DNA from: Bacillota bacterium
GTDB lineage: Bacteria; Bacillota; Dehalobacteriia; UBA4068; UBA4997
Direction: 5' to 3'
NCBI GenBank assembly: GCA_017397935.1
Contig: JAFQHN010000015.1
Location: 66,746-130,745 of the forward strand
DNA: 64,000 nt
Below the pieces are notes generated by a model. The model did no database searches. It was not told where the DNA came from and saw only the letters and a list, made by a program, of their open reading frames with translations. How positions within the stretch are numbered: the first letter of the stretch is position 1; each line of letters begins with the position of its first letter. The translations under genes and the position numbers were made by a program. This document shows positions 1 to 9,011 of the stretch, piece by piece.

Positions 1-1904
1 TTGCGGCGCATGGCACGGGTCATAATCAGGCGCTTTTGGGCACGCGTCATGGCCACATAACACAGGCGGCGCTCCTCCTCCAACTCTTTTTCATCCAGCA
101 GAGAACGGCCGTGCGGGAACATTTTTTCCTCCATGCCCACCATAAATACCACAGGGAACTCCAAACCCTTGGCGGCGTGCATGGTCAGCAGCGTAATACT
201 GCCCTCCTCGCTGTCATAATTGTCGGTATCTGTTATCAAGGCGATTTTGGCCAGGAAGTTTTCCAGCGTGGGCGCATTATCCTCTGCATCACCAAATTCA
301 TCATCCATCAAACCGTTGGCAACCATATTCTGCGCCTCGGTCATATTATCGACAAATTCCACGGCCGAGGCAGCAAATTCACGCAGGTTGTCCATACGGG
401 TTTCGGCGCTGGTGGGGTCCTGCTGTTCCAAGGCGGCATAATAACCGGTCATCGTCCACAAATTTTCCAGCAACTCGGGAATATCGACCTCTTTGGCCAT
501 CGCCTGCAAGCGTTCAATCAGCTGCACAAAGCCTTTAACACTCTTTTGGGCGGTGGGAGACAAAGTATCCAGCACCTCTGCCCTCTTTAACGCGCGGAAA
601 ACAGGCAAACCAAGCTCGGCCGCACCTGCTTCCAGCTTCTGATAACTGCCGGTGCCGATACTGCGTTTGGGCTCGTTGATGATACGCGCCAGGCTCAAAT
701 TGTCATCAGGGTTTACCAGCAGACGCAGATAAGCCAAAGTATCCTTGATCTCTTTGCGCTCATAGAACTTCATGCCGCCGTAAACACGGTAAGGATAGCC
801 GTACTTCATCAGCGCATCTTCCAGCACACGGGCCTGCGGATGAGTGCGGTAAACCACGGCAAAATCCTTATAATCAAAGTTCTGCTCACGCATCATGGCA
901 ATGGTTTCCACCACAAACATACCCTCGGAACGGTCATCGGGCAGCTCCTGATATTCAATCAACTCGCCGTCCTCGGTGTCCGTCCACAGCGCCTTGGGTT
1001 TGCGCATGGTGTTATGTTCGATCAACTGGTTAGCCGCCTCCAAAATATTTTTGGTGCTGCGGTAATTTTGTTCCAGCTTGATAAGGCGGCAATCCTTGTA
1101 ATCCTGCTCAAAATTCAGGATATTGCCGATGTCTGCACCGCGCCAGCCGTAAATGCTCTGGTCAGGGTCTCCCACGGCACAAATATTGCGACTGCCGGCG
1201 GCCAGCATCTGGATAAGCTGATACTGCGAGAAGTTGGTATCCTGATACTCGTCCACCATAATATAACGGAAACGCTGCTGATATTTGGCCAACACATCCT
1301 TGTGCTGCTCAAACAGCTGCAAGGTATACATGATCAAATCGTCAAAATCCATGGCATTGGCGGCTAACAGCTTTTGTTGATAGGCGTCATAAACCTTGGC
1401 CACTGTGCTGTCCCATTCAGTGCCCACATCATTAAAATAATCGTCGGGCGTCATCAGCTGATTTTTGCATTTGCTGATTTGGCTGCTGACGGCACGGGGA
1501 TGAAACTCCTTATCCTTCAAGCCCATATCCTTTAAGATGCGCTTTAACAGGGTTTGCTGGTCAGAGTCATCATAGATAACAAATTGCGAGTCAAACGGCA
1601 GATATTCAGCTTCTCTGCGCAAAATACGCAGACAAATGCTGTGAAAAGTGCCCACCCACATATTACGCACCGAAAAACCCGTCAGCTTCTCCATACGCTC
1701 GCACATCTCCTGCGCGGCCTTGTTGGTAAAAGTAAACGCCAAAAGCTCGCCGGGGCGTACACCTTTTTGTTGCAGCAGATAAGCCGCACGGGTAACCAGA
1801 GCCTTGGTTTTGCCGCTGCCAGCGCCGGCCAGCACCAACACAGGGCCTTCGGTGGTTTCCACAGCCAAACGCTGCATATCATTAAGTTCTTGTAATATGT
1901 TCAT
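1..1904 (-). CDS. pcrA: ATP-dependent DNA helicase PcrA/UvrD (C-terminus cut by window edge)
   Basis: Superfamily 1A 3'-5' DNA helicase acting in nucleotide-excision repair and replication-fork maintenance. The frame is open from ATG at 1904 down to base 1 with no stop, giving about 634 residues of an expected 720-750. Visible motifs are the Q-motif region near the start, Walker A AGAGSGKT at residues 26-33, VDEYQDTN (Walker B), GDPDQSIYGWRGAD (motif III), the YRS motif IV region and VAMTRAQ (motif VI) just before the edge. The missing part is the C-terminal tail. It lies just downstream of, and on the same strand as, the small TrpR-like gene. Identity is secure at family level; PcrA rather than UvrD is chosen because the host is Gram-positive. 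Confidence 0.95.
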   Translation of the reverse strand, partial: MNILQELNDMQRLAVETTEGPVLVLAGAGSGKTKALVTRAAYLLQQKGVRPGELLAFTFTNKAAQEMCERMEKLTGFSVRNMWVGTFHSICLRILRREAEYLPFDSQFVIYDDSDQQTLLKRILKDMGLKDKEFHPRAVSSQISKCKNQLMTPDDYFNDVGTEWDSTVAKVYDAYQQKLLAANAMDFDDLIMYTLQLFEQHKDVLAKYQQRFRYIMVDEYQDTNFSQYQLIQMLAAGSRNICAVGDPDQSIYGWRGADIGNILNFEQDYKDCRLIKLEQNYRSTKNILEAANQLIEHNTMRKPKALWTDTEDGELIEYQELPDDRSEGMFVVETIAMMREQNFDYKDFAVVYRTHPQARVLEDALMKYGYPYRVYGGMKFYERKEIKDTLAYLRLLVNPDDNLSLARIINEPKRSIGTGSYQKLEAGAAELGLPVFRALKRAEVLDTLSPTAQKSVKGFVQLIERLQAMAKEVDIPELLENLWTMTGYYAALEQQDPTSAETRMDNLREFAASAVEFVDNMTEAQNMVANGLMDDEFGDAEDNAPTLENFLAKIALITDTDNYDSEEGSITLLTMHAAKGLEFPVVFMVGMEEKMFPHGRSLLDEKELEEERRLCYVAMTRAQKRLIMTRAMRR

Positions 1905-1927
1905 TTTTTCACCTTTTATCGCTTAAT

Positions 1928-2245
1928 TTAAGCCTCATCCTGGTTTTCATTTCTCTCTGACAATCGGTTAAGCACCGTAACATAACCGTCGGCGCCATAA
2001 GAAACACAACGCTTTACTCTGCTGATGGTGGCGGTGGAAGCACCGGTCTGGTTGGCAATATCATTGTATTTTTCATCGTTTACCAACATTTTAGCCACCG
2101 CAATCCGCTGGCTCAGGGCGATAAACTCACCTGTTGTCAGCAAATCATCAAAAAAACGGTAACATTCCTCCCGATTCTGTAATGACATCACAGCGTCACA
2201 CAGCAAATCCGCATCGGGTCCTTCCATTCTGCTTTTATATACCAT
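1928..2245 (-). CDS. YerC/YecD family TrpR-related DNA-binding protein
   Basis: A 105-residue protein of the YerC/YecD family, small helix-turn-helix proteins related to the Trp repressor. The HTH lies in the second half, where YNDIANQTGASTATISRVKR reads as the two helices of the DNA-binding unit. The ATG at 2245 is preferred to an in-frame TTG at 2251 because GGGGGAGG stands 7 bases upstream of it. It precedes pcrA on the same strand by 23 bases, an arrangement that suggests cotranscription. The regulated target is not known from the sequence; no trp genes are in the window. Confidence 0.85.
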   Translation of the reverse strand: MVYKSRMEGPDADLLCDAVMSLQNREECYRFFDDLLTTGEFIALSQRIAVAKMLVNDEKYNDIANQTGASTATISRVKRCVSYGADGYVTVLNRLSERNENQDEA

Positions 2246-2417
2246 TGGCAAGCCTCCCCCATAATATAATCAAACCATAGCCGCAGTTAAACGGCAAATT
2301 AAAGGCTGAAAAACATTTACAGACAGTCTTAGTCACATAATAAATTATTCTACACAAAATCCCTTTTTCCTGCTACCATATTAAAGCATAAAGCGAAAAA
2401 CTTGTTATTTTACCCTG

Positions 2418-3584
2418 CTAATCCCTGTAAGAGTGCCGTATAACCACCGTCCGCCCCAGCAATCGCAGCCTCAGCCATGCGCCCAAAATCGTCACCACGG
2501 GGATAACAACCGCGCTGAACAACAGCAGCCACGGCAGAATATTGACGCCAAACCACAGCAAAACCGACCAATCACCGCCGTAATGCCGCACCACCGCCAA
2601 CAGCAGCCATATAAGGCCGGCAATACCGCCGACCAGCAGCCAGATTTGCTGCCGCTTATCCAACCGCCAAAGCTCGGCCAGCACCGCCACCGCCGCCGCA
2701 AACTGCACCGATGCTCTGATCAACAGCACCATCAGCAGCAGCGCCGCCCCCATAACCTCAAAGCGGCTGAACCAATTTCCCACCTCGGCCAGGCGAAAAA
2801 TTTGCAGCAGCGGGAAATCATATAACGGCAGCGCCGCACCCAGCACCGCCACCGCGCACAGGCTGAAAATCAGCCACAGCAACCCCAGCCAGACTGCCGC
2901 CCGTGCAATCACCGCTGTTTGATTTTTGACAGCCTCGGTGTGATAAAAAAACGGCAGCAGCACCGTAAGATTGCCGAAAACCAGCAGCCCGCCCATCAAC
3001 GCATCGGGCCAAACAGTATAGTCCGGCAGTATCAGCGGCAGCAAATTGCCCTTATCCGCCCCCGAAACCGTCAGCAGCAAATTGGCAAAAACCAGCACCA
3101 AGGCAGGGCAGACCACCAACAGCGCCACCCGCCCCAAGGCAATACCACCGCCGGCCGCAAAACAGGCCGCCACCAGCAAAAACAGCGCCGCATAAAGCAG
3201 TAATGCAGAGCTTTGCGCCCCTAAATCAGCCCAGAAGAATGCCGCACAGGTCACCGCCGCCGCCATCTGTACCAGCCACAAAACCGCTAAAATAAACAGC
3301 AGCAGGCGTGCCGCCCCCCGCCCAAAAACAAATTGCAGACTTTGCCCCATGCTTTGCCCGGCAAACAACCGCACCCACGCTGCCAACAACAGCGGAAAAA
3401 TCAGGCCGACCACCACCGCCAATATTACCGCCAACCAGCTTTGCTGCGCCCATAATTTCTCGGCCCGGCCGGTAAGCAGCACTCCGCCAAACATCAACGC
3501 CAGCGCCAATGAGAACAACTCTGCCCTGCCAATGCCGTCCTTCGTCAAAACATCGACCGCAGCCGCACTTTGTTTTGCTGACAT
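2418..3584 (-). CDS. gerB: Spore germination permease GerB (GerAB/GerKB family)
   Basis: A 388-residue integral membrane protein of the endospore germination permease family (APC superfamily). It is almost entirely hydrophobic, with about ten transmembrane segments, starting after a short N-terminal stretch containing KDGIGRAELFSLALALMFGG. It is the B subunit of a nutrient germinant receptor in the inner spore membrane and is thought to bind the germinant. It is the last gene of gerA-gerC-gerB, 21 bases after gerC, with AGGAGGTG upstream of ATG 3584. Length matches the family. The germinant (amino acid or other) cannot be told from sequence. The dense GC-rich, Ala/Leu-rich coding produces many false antisense ORFs here. 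Confidence 0.88.
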   Translation of the reverse strand: MSAKQSAAAVDVLTKDGIGRAELFSLALALMFGGVLLTGRAEKLWAQQSWLAVILAVVVGLIFPLLLAAWVRLFAGQSMGQSLQFVFGRGAARLLLFILAVLWLVQMAAAVTCAAFFWADLGAQSSALLLYAALFLLVAACFAAGGGIALGRVALLVVCPALVLVFANLLLTVSGADKGNLLPLILPDYTVWPDALMGGLLVFGNLTVLLPFFYHTEAVKNQTAVIARAAVWLGLLWLIFSLCAVAVLGAALPLYDFPLLQIFRLAEVGNWFSRFEVMGAALLLMVLLIRASVQFAAAVAVLAELWRLDKRQQIWLLVGGIAGLIWLLLAVVRHYGGDWSVLLWFGVNILPWLLLFSAVVIPVVTILGAWLRLRLLGRTVVIRHSYRD

Positions 3585-3605
3585 TTTTACACCTCCGCCG
3601 CCAAT

Positions 3606-4718
3606 TTAATCTGCATTTAATTCAATCTCGGTCTGCAAATCCACCGTTATGCCTGATAAATAGTCCTGCTCTGCAATTTGGGGCCAGATATGCGGCTGTT
3701 TGCGCCAAATTTCCCGCCCGATACCCAAAAAATCAGCCTGCAAACGGCGGCTTTTTGCCATGCCAACTGCCAAAATCTGCTGCAAACGCTCATTTAACAA
3801 CGCCCTAACCTGCTGAGTGTCAAGCCCGGCAGGATTATTCAAAATATCGGCCTGCAATTCCAGCTCGCACACAGGGCGCAAATCCTCTGCCCTATCAACC
3901 GGCTGCAATCGTATAAAAATTTGCCCCCCTTGCAGACGCACGGCCACCCCATCATCCAGCGCCAGCACCATGCCGTAGAGATAGGGGGTACGCACCAACA
4001 GCTGCCACGCCAAAACCGCATCATCGTCGGTCAGCAGGGCGATTTTGTCCCCTGCATAAACCGCCAGACCTGCCGCAGCCACCCCGTCGGCTGTTTTCTC
4101 CACCAACGGCAGGGCGGGCGCAATACCGGTTTGGTAAAAGTCCTCTACAAAATCCTGCAAGCTAACACCGAACACACCCGGATAACTGCTGCCCATCGGC
4201 TCGGACAAATTATTCAACAGATAAATCGGGCTTAAAGTCTGCTCATCTGCCGCCAGCAAAGCCTCTATCTGCCCCACGCAAACCACGGGATATACCGTCG
4301 GCCGCAGTTGAGGAGAGCGCAGCGCATAATCCAGCCAAAATTCGGTCGGTGCAGCCTGCTCACCCAGCACCAGCAACGATGTGTGCGAAAAATTAAGCTG
4401 CTTGGCCCCCACATCGTAAAGCTGCCCCAACGCCGCTGCCAGACTATCGCCCTCCGCCGTCAGCTGATAATAACTTTCGGCATATTGGCCCTCCAAGGCG
4501 CGGTCACGGTGCAGCAAATGCACAGCGGCACTTATCATGCTGCTGTTTTCCTGCGCCTCAACCTTATCCGCACTATCTAAAATATCCACATTATCTATAA
4601 TATCCACACTAAGCGCCCGCACCATCTCCACATCCTTCAAATCGCCCGTCAAATCACAACCGGCCAGCAAGGGCAACAGCATACAGCACCAAGCAACCAA
4701 TACGCGCAGATTTTTCAC
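3606..4718 (-). CDS. gerC: Spore germination lipoprotein GerC (Ger(x)C family)
   Basis: A 370-residue germinant-receptor C subunit. The N-terminal signal peptide ends in a lipobox, LLAGC, with the lipidated Cys at residue 21, so the protein is anchored on the outer face of the inner spore membrane. The remainder is a soluble Ger(x)C body with ISAAVHLLHRD and VGAKQLNFSHTSLLVLG, the family's conserved first domain. I start it at GTG 4718, not at the longer upstream frame, because AAGGAG lies 10 bases before it and gerA ends at 4726. The order gerA-gerC-gerB is a common variant of the receptor operon. Confidence 0.88.
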   Translation of the reverse strand: MKNLRVLVAWCCMLLPLLAGCDLTGDLKDVEMVRALSVDIIDNVDILDSADKVEAQENSSMISAAVHLLHRDRALEGQYAESYYQLTAEGDSLAAALGQLYDVGAKQLNFSHTSLLVLGEQAAPTEFWLDYALRSPQLRPTVYPVVCVGQIEALLAADEQTLSPIYLLNNLSEPMGSSYPGVFGVSLQDFVEDFYQTGIAPALPLVEKTADGVAAAGLAVYAGDKIALLTDDDAVLAWQLLVRTPYLYGMVLALDDGVAVRLQGGQIFIRLQPVDRAEDLRPVCELELQADILNNPAGLDTQQVRALLNERLQQILAVGMAKSRRLQADFLGIGREIWRKQPHIWPQIAEQDYLSGITVDLQTEIELNAD

Positions 4719-4725
4719 GCTGTTC

Positions 4726-6243
4726 TCACTCCTTATCCGCTCCCCAATTATTACTGCCAACCGGCGGCTGTTCAGCCTTTTGCCGCCAAAAACTGCCCAC
4801 CGTCAAATTTTGCGGCCGACGCCCCAGCAGCCACCACGGAAAACGCACCAGAGAATCCCGTAGCTGATAAGGAATAAGCGGCGCAAAAGGTGCCATATAC
4901 GCTACCCCAAAGGATTTTAAGTTGACCAAATGCAGCAGCAGCAACAGCGTACCCAGCAGCAGACCGCCAAAACCCAGCCACCACGCCAGCAGAATAAACC
5001 CAAACCGCAGAACTGTCGCTGCATCGGTCAGGGCATCCACCACAAACATGGCAATCGCCGTAAAAGCCACAATTATCACCACCGGCGCCGAAATCAAACC
5101 GGCACTAACCGCCATATCCCCGATTACCAGGCCGCCGACAATACTGATTGCCGCCCCCACCGGCCGTGGCAATCTGATGCCGGCCTCCCGTACCACCTCA
5201 TACACCAGGGAATAAAAAAACACACTCCACCCGGCGGAAAGCGGCGTTTCTCCTGCCGACTGCCAGATGTTCAGCATTAAATTGGTGGGCAGCAGCTCGA
5301 TATGAAAACTGCAAACCGCAATATACAGCGCCGGCCCGTAAACCGCAAAGATAAACGATATAAACCGCAGAAAACGCACCATGCTGGCCATAAACGGGCG
5401 GGCATAATAATCCTCGGCACTCTGGAAGCTCTCCATAAACAGCATGGGCGCCGTCAGCACAAAAGGCGTACCGTCCACCAGCACCGCTACCCGCCCCTCC
5501 AACAGCTTGGCCGCCACCTTATCCGGCTTCTCGCTGTTGGCAATAGTCGGAAACGGCGACCACGGCTCATCCTCCACCAGCTGCTCAATATAGCCGCTTT
5601 CCAGAATACTGTCAATCTCAATGGCCTGCAACCGCCGTCTGGCCTCGGCAATCACATCAGGATCCGCCAGGCCGCGGATATAAGCCAGACAAATGTTGGT
5701 GTTGGTCTCGGTGCCCAGCTTCATATTCTCAAAGCACAGATTGGGGGTTTTTATCCGCCTTCTCAGCAGCGACATATTGGTTTTCAGGTTCTCAATAAAC
5801 CCCTCACGGGAGCCTCGCACCACAATCTCGGTCTGAGGTTCGGCAATACCACGGCGTTCAAAGCCCTTCAAATCAAAAAACAGGCCGGCAGCAGTTCCAT
5901 CAAACAGCAGCCCGCAGTTGCCGGAGAAAAGGCTGTCCATAAAATCCTGCACATTATCGGCCGATTGCCAATCCGCCACCAACAGGCAGCCGGCAGCAAT
6001 ATCCTCGGGCTGCTGCCGCAAATTATCAGCCGCGCATCTAAGCAGCGGCTTGATAATAAATTCGCTGACCGCATCCTTGTCCGTCATACCGTCAAAATAA
6101 ATTACTGCCGCCGGCGGGCAGCCCTCACGCTCAATGCGGCGGATGACCATATCACCGTAATCGCCCACATAATTTTGCAGCAGGCTGATGTTTTTCTCCA
6201 AATTGTTCAGCAGATAAGTTTTGGGCGGTTTATGCAGGGCCAT
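4726..6243 (-). CDS. gerA: Spore germination protein GerA (GerAA/GerKA family)
   Basis: A 505-residue A subunit of a nutrient germinant receptor. The first half is hydrophilic and contains the conserved region ending in RRIKTPNLCFE. The second half has roughly five to six membrane segments, including the family-typical RLPRPVGAAISIVGGLVIGD. ATG 6243 is chosen because CAGGAGGTG precedes it closely; a longer frame upstream to 6321 would translate the promoter. It is the first gene of the receptor operon, 8 bases from gerC. The promoter region carries a good sigma-G-like match, which fits forespore expression. Confidence 0.9.
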   Translation of the reverse strand: MALHKPPKTYLLNNLEKNISLLQNYVGDYGDMVIRRIEREGCPPAAVIYFDGMTDKDAVSEFIIKPLLRCAADNLRQQPEDIAAGCLLVADWQSADNVQDFMDSLFSGNCGLLFDGTAAGLFFDLKGFERRGIAEPQTEIVVRGSREGFIENLKTNMSLLRRRIKTPNLCFENMKLGTETNTNICLAYIRGLADPDVIAEARRRLQAIEIDSILESGYIEQLVEDEPWSPFPTIANSEKPDKVAAKLLEGRVAVLVDGTPFVLTAPMLFMESFQSAEDYYARPFMASMVRFLRFISFIFAVYGPALYIAVCSFHIELLPTNLMLNIWQSAGETPLSAGWSVFFYSLVYEVVREAGIRLPRPVGAAISIVGGLVIGDMAVSAGLISAPVVIIVAFTAIAMFVVDALTDAATVLRFGFILLAWWLGFGGLLLGTLLLLLHLVNLKSFGVAYMAPFAPLIPYQLRDSLVRFPWWLLGRRPQNLTVGSFWRQKAEQPPVGSNNWGADKE

Positions 6244-6278
6244 GGCGCACCTCCTGTGGGGTTTTGGCAGATTATGTA

Positions 6279-6308
6279 TAGTATGCCGTCTCCACGGAAA
6301 AACTATGC
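6279..6308 (-). promoter_or_regulatory. Sigma-G-like promoter of the gerA operon
   Basis: On the minus strand GCATAGT (6308-6302) and CATACTA (6285-6279) are separated by 16 bases. This closely fits the forespore sigma-G pattern known from Bacillus and Clostridium (about GHATRHT, 16-18 bases, CATWHTA). It sits about 35 bases upstream of gerA ATG 6243. The function is inferred from the match and from the genes it precedes. Confidence 0.5.
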
Positions 6309-6396
6309 CTGCCCACATCATGCCAAAAGATTTTTATTTTATCTGAAAATTTTGCTTGCATTTACTGTAAATATGTGCTAAAATATTTTGTGTTGG

Positions 6397-6471
6397 GGCG
6401 CCATAGCCAAGTGGTAAGGCAGAGGCCTGCAAAGCCTTTATTCTCCAGTTCAAATCTGGATGGCGCCTCCA
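6397..6471 (+). tRNA. tRNA-Cys (anticodon GCA)
   Basis: A full cloverleaf can be read. The acceptor strand GGCGCCA pairs with TGGCGCC, the anticodon loop CTGCAAA carries GCA, the T-arm is built on CCAGTTCAAATCTGG, and the CCA end is encoded. It is followed 11 bases later by tRNA-Leu. Confidence 0.95.
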
Positions 6472-6482
6472 TTTTTTTATTT

Positions 6483-6569
6483 GCCGGAGTGGCGGAACAG
6501 GCAGACGCAACGGACTTAAAATCCGTCGAAGGTAACTTCGTACCGGTTCAAGTCCGGTCTTCGGCACCA
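6483..6569 (+). tRNA. tRNA-Leu (anticodon TAA)
   Basis: The acceptor GCCGGAG pairs with CTTCGGC, the anticodon loop CTTAAAA gives TAA, and there is a long variable arm (class II) and a T-arm CCGGTTCAAGTCCGG. CCA is encoded. It forms a two-gene unit with tRNA-Cys and is followed by a terminator hairpin. Confidence 0.95.
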
Positions 6570-6580
6570 ACTTTTTTATC

Positions 6581-6607
6581 AGCAGCCGATGTGGGCTGTT
6601 ATTTTTT
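6581..6607 (+). terminator. Terminator of the tRNA-Cys/tRNA-Leu unit
   Basis: The inverted repeat AGCAGCC / GGCTGTT with a short loop is followed by ATTTTTT, a standard intrinsic terminator 12 bases after the tRNA-Leu CCA. Confidence 0.75.
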
Positions 6608-6636
6608 GCACCAAAATAACTTATCACAAATATTAA

Positions 6637-6673
6637 AACCGCACTGCTGACCAACCTGGCCAAAAGTGCGGTT
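6637..6673 (-). terminator. Hairpin terminator after phoR
   Basis: A perfect inverted repeat AACCGCACT / AGTGCGGTT lies just past the phoR stop at 6681. Thymines are present on both sides, so it may work in both directions. Its position fits the end of the pst-pho operon. Confidence 0.65.
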
Positions 6674-6680
6674 CTTTTTA

Positions 6681-8339
6681 TTATGCTCCGGTATCAAACA
6701 AAACGGAAATTGTGGTTCCCTTGTTCGGCTCACTTTCCACGGTGATTTTACCATGATGATACTGCACAGCGTGCTTTACGATGGAAAGCCCCAGTCCGGT
6801 GCCGCCCGACTGCTTGGAATGGCTCTTATCCACGCGGTAAAAGCGCTCAAACACCTTGTCATGATGCTCTGGGGAAATTCCGATGCCGGTATCCTGCACG
6901 CTTAACAGGATCTCACCCGGCTTCCCGGCAACAGTCACCCTCACCCTGCCGCCGGGATTGTTATATTTTATGGCATTGTCGCAGAGATTATAAACAATTT
7001 CATACAGCAATCTGCGGACACCGTTGACCACGCCATCATCACCGGTCACTTCCAGAGAAACACCTTTCAGCCTGGCGGCATCTGCAAGATTTGCGCAAAC
7101 CTCATCAGCAATAACTTTAAGAGACACATCCTCCCGGGGCATTTCAGCGCCCTCATCCAGTTGAGAAAGACGAATAATATCGTCAATCAGGTACACCAGT
7201 CTGGATGCTTCCTGGCGGATATGGCCTACAAAACGGGGAACATCCTCCTCTTTTACAATGCCGTTCTCCATAAGCTCGGCAGAGCCGATGATGGACTGCA
7301 ACGGCGTTTTCAGTTCATGTGACACATTGGCGGTAAACTCCCTGCGGTGTTTTTCGGCATTTACCTGTTCGGTAATATCAAAGGCCAGAATAACCATGCC
7401 GTGATTATTTCCGTCAGAGTCAATGCGGTTTAGGTCAAACTGATACTCTCTGCCGTTTTTGCTATCACGGAAACCGGCGTGTTCGTTTACATAGGCTTCT
7501 TGCAGCGCCAGACACATATTATGCTTGCGGTCAATGGTCAGAAAATCTTCCCCGATACAGGCTTTACCGGCACCGAACAGCATCCTCGCCGCAGTATTGA
7601 TACTAAGAATTCTGCCTGTATTATCCAGCAGCACCAGCGCCTCTTTCATATTACCGGTAATCTGGTCAAATTCATCCTGCTTGTGCTGTAATTCCCGCAT
7701 TTGGCTGTTGATTTCCAAGTGCTGTGCGTGGATTCTGTGCAGCAAAGGAGACAGCTCCTCATAAGCTTCATTTTCCATCGGGTTTTCCAGATTCAGCCTG
7801 TTCAGCGGCTCCACCACTCTCCTTGCCATGCGGTTGGCCAACCATGATGAAAGCAGCAGGGCAATCACCAGAACAATGATAATCGGTTGCAGCATACCAA
7901 ATACCAGAACCAAGGCTGTTGCCCGGCTGACGGAGATACGAAGAACACTGCCGTCTTCCAGGCGGGTTGCCTCATAAATGGTCTGCTCCGTCAGCGTAGA
8001 TGACTGGCGGGTGCTGCTGCCTGTACCGGAAACCAACGCCTCCCTGATCTCCTCTCGGCCTGCGTGGTTTTCCATGGTAGCCGCGTCTGCGTGGCTGTCA
8101 AAAATAACCGTGCCGTCATCATCAACCCAAGTCAGACGGTATCTGTCGGAATCCAGGTTTTGCAGATAGCTTTCGCCAAGCTGCTGGGTTGCTTTGGCCG
8201 CCAGACTTAACTCATCTTTCAGCTGAGACTCCTGCATAGTCCCAAAATACTGATACAGCACACCGGTGATGATAACAAGGCTTGCCAGCAGCACAGCGAT
8301 TGCCACCGAGAGGATAGACTTAAAGATTTTACTTGTCAT
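6681..8339 (-). CDS. phoR: Phosphate-regulon sensor histidine kinase PhoR
   Basis: A 552-residue membrane histidine kinase. In order it has an N-terminal membrane helix, an extracytoplasmic sensor of about 110 residues, a second helix near residue 150, a HAMP-like linker, a PAS domain (around LVLLDNTGRILSINTAARML), the H-box NVSHELKTPLQSI, and an HATPase domain with DNAIKYN, DTGIGI and GTGLGLSIV. It phosphorylates PhoB in response to phosphate limitation, normally restrained by the Pst/PhoU complex. ATG 8339 overlaps the end of phoB by 11 bases and has GGGAGG upstream. It is the last gene of the pst-pho operon. Confidence 0.92.
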   Translation of the reverse strand: MTSKIFKSILSVAIAVLLASLVIITGVLYQYFGTMQESQLKDELSLAAKATQQLGESYLQNLDSDRYRLTWVDDDGTVIFDSHADAATMENHAGREEIREALVSGTGSSTRQSSTLTEQTIYEATRLEDGSVLRISVSRATALVLVFGMLQPIIIVLVIALLLSSWLANRMARRVVEPLNRLNLENPMENEAYEELSPLLHRIHAQHLEINSQMRELQHKQDEFDQITGNMKEALVLLDNTGRILSINTAARMLFGAGKACIGEDFLTIDRKHNMCLALQEAYVNEHAGFRDSKNGREYQFDLNRIDSDGNNHGMVILAFDITEQVNAEKHRREFTANVSHELKTPLQSIIGSAELMENGIVKEEDVPRFVGHIRQEASRLVYLIDDIIRLSQLDEGAEMPREDVSLKVIADEVCANLADAARLKGVSLEVTGDDGVVNGVRRLLYEIVYNLCDNAIKYNNPGGRVRVTVAGKPGEILLSVQDTGIGISPEHHDKVFERFYRVDKSHSKQSGGTGLGLSIVKHAVQYHHGKITVESEPNKGTTISVLFDTGA

Positions 8340-9009
8340 AGCCTGCCTCCCAGCGATAACCAACATTACGCACGGTTTCAATCATCTTGCCGTAGCCGCC
8401 CAATTTTTGGCGTAATGTACGTATATGTGAATCCAGAGTGCGGGAGTCACCCATGTATTCCATGTTCCATACCTGAGAGAACAGCTGCTCTCTGGTATAA
8501 ACCATGCCGGGATGAGAAAGAAACATACGCAGCAGCTCAAATTCCTTGTAAGTAAGCTGAACCCGGCTGCCATCCACAACAACAGTATGCTCATCCAGAT
8601 TTACTGTCAAACCGCCCACCTTCAACAGCTTGGCTACCTGCTGAGGCTGACTTCGGCGCAAGACCGCCTTTACTCTGGACACCATCTCCATAATACTGAA
8701 AGGCTTTACGATATAATCATCAGCACCCAAATCCAGACCGCGGATACGGTCATATTCCTGTCCTTTGGCAGTAGCCATAATAACAGGAATTTTGCTGTAT
8801 TCCACGGAATCCTTCATTCTGGTCAAAATCTCAATTCCGTCCATGCCGGGCAGCATAACATCCAGAACAATCAGCTCCGGCTTTTCTTTTTTCAGCTCTT
8901 CCCATGCGGAAATACCGTCCTCAAAGCCTTTGGTTGCAAAACCGGCGGAGTTTAATGCATATAATTCAATATCACGAATACTTGCATCATCCTCTACGCA
9001 CCATATCAT
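8329..9009 (-). CDS. phoB: Response regulator PhoB/PhoP (OmpR family)
   Basis: A 226-residue response regulator. The receiver domain has acidic residues VEDD near the start, phospho-acceptor Asp in VLDVMLPGMDG and the Lys in DYIVKPFS. The winged-helix DNA-binding domain ends with RTLDSHIRTLRQKLG and VRNVGYRWE. It should bind the Pho-box-like repeats seen upstream of pstS and the HAD phosphatase. ATG 9009 is preferred over an upstream frame because AAGGAGGTG precedes it. It overlaps phoR and follows phoU by 2 bases. Confidence 0.93.
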   Translation of the reverse strand: MIWCVEDDASIRDIELYALNSAGFATKGFEDGISAWEELKKEKPELIVLDVMLPGMDGIEILTRMKDSVEYSKIPVIMATAKGQEYDRIRGLDLGADDYIVKPFSIMEMVSRVKAVLRRSQPQQVAKLLKVGGLTVNLDEHTVVVDGSRVQLTYKEFELLRMFLSHPGMVYTREQLFSQVWNMEYMGDSRTLDSHIRTLRQKLGGYGKMIETVRNVGYRWEAGYDK

Positions 9010-9011
9010 AT

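Noticed and set aside
5302-6381. A 359-codon plus-strand frame opposite gerA
   Set aside because: It is rich in His, Gln and Arg, typical of antisense to a GC-rich membrane gene. gerA has a good start, motifs and operon position.
6334-6663. A 109-codon minus-strand frame across the tRNA genes
   Set aside because: It reads the complement of tRNA-Cys and tRNA-Leu (the familiar TGLEPV- and PDLNW-type phrases). It is not a gene.
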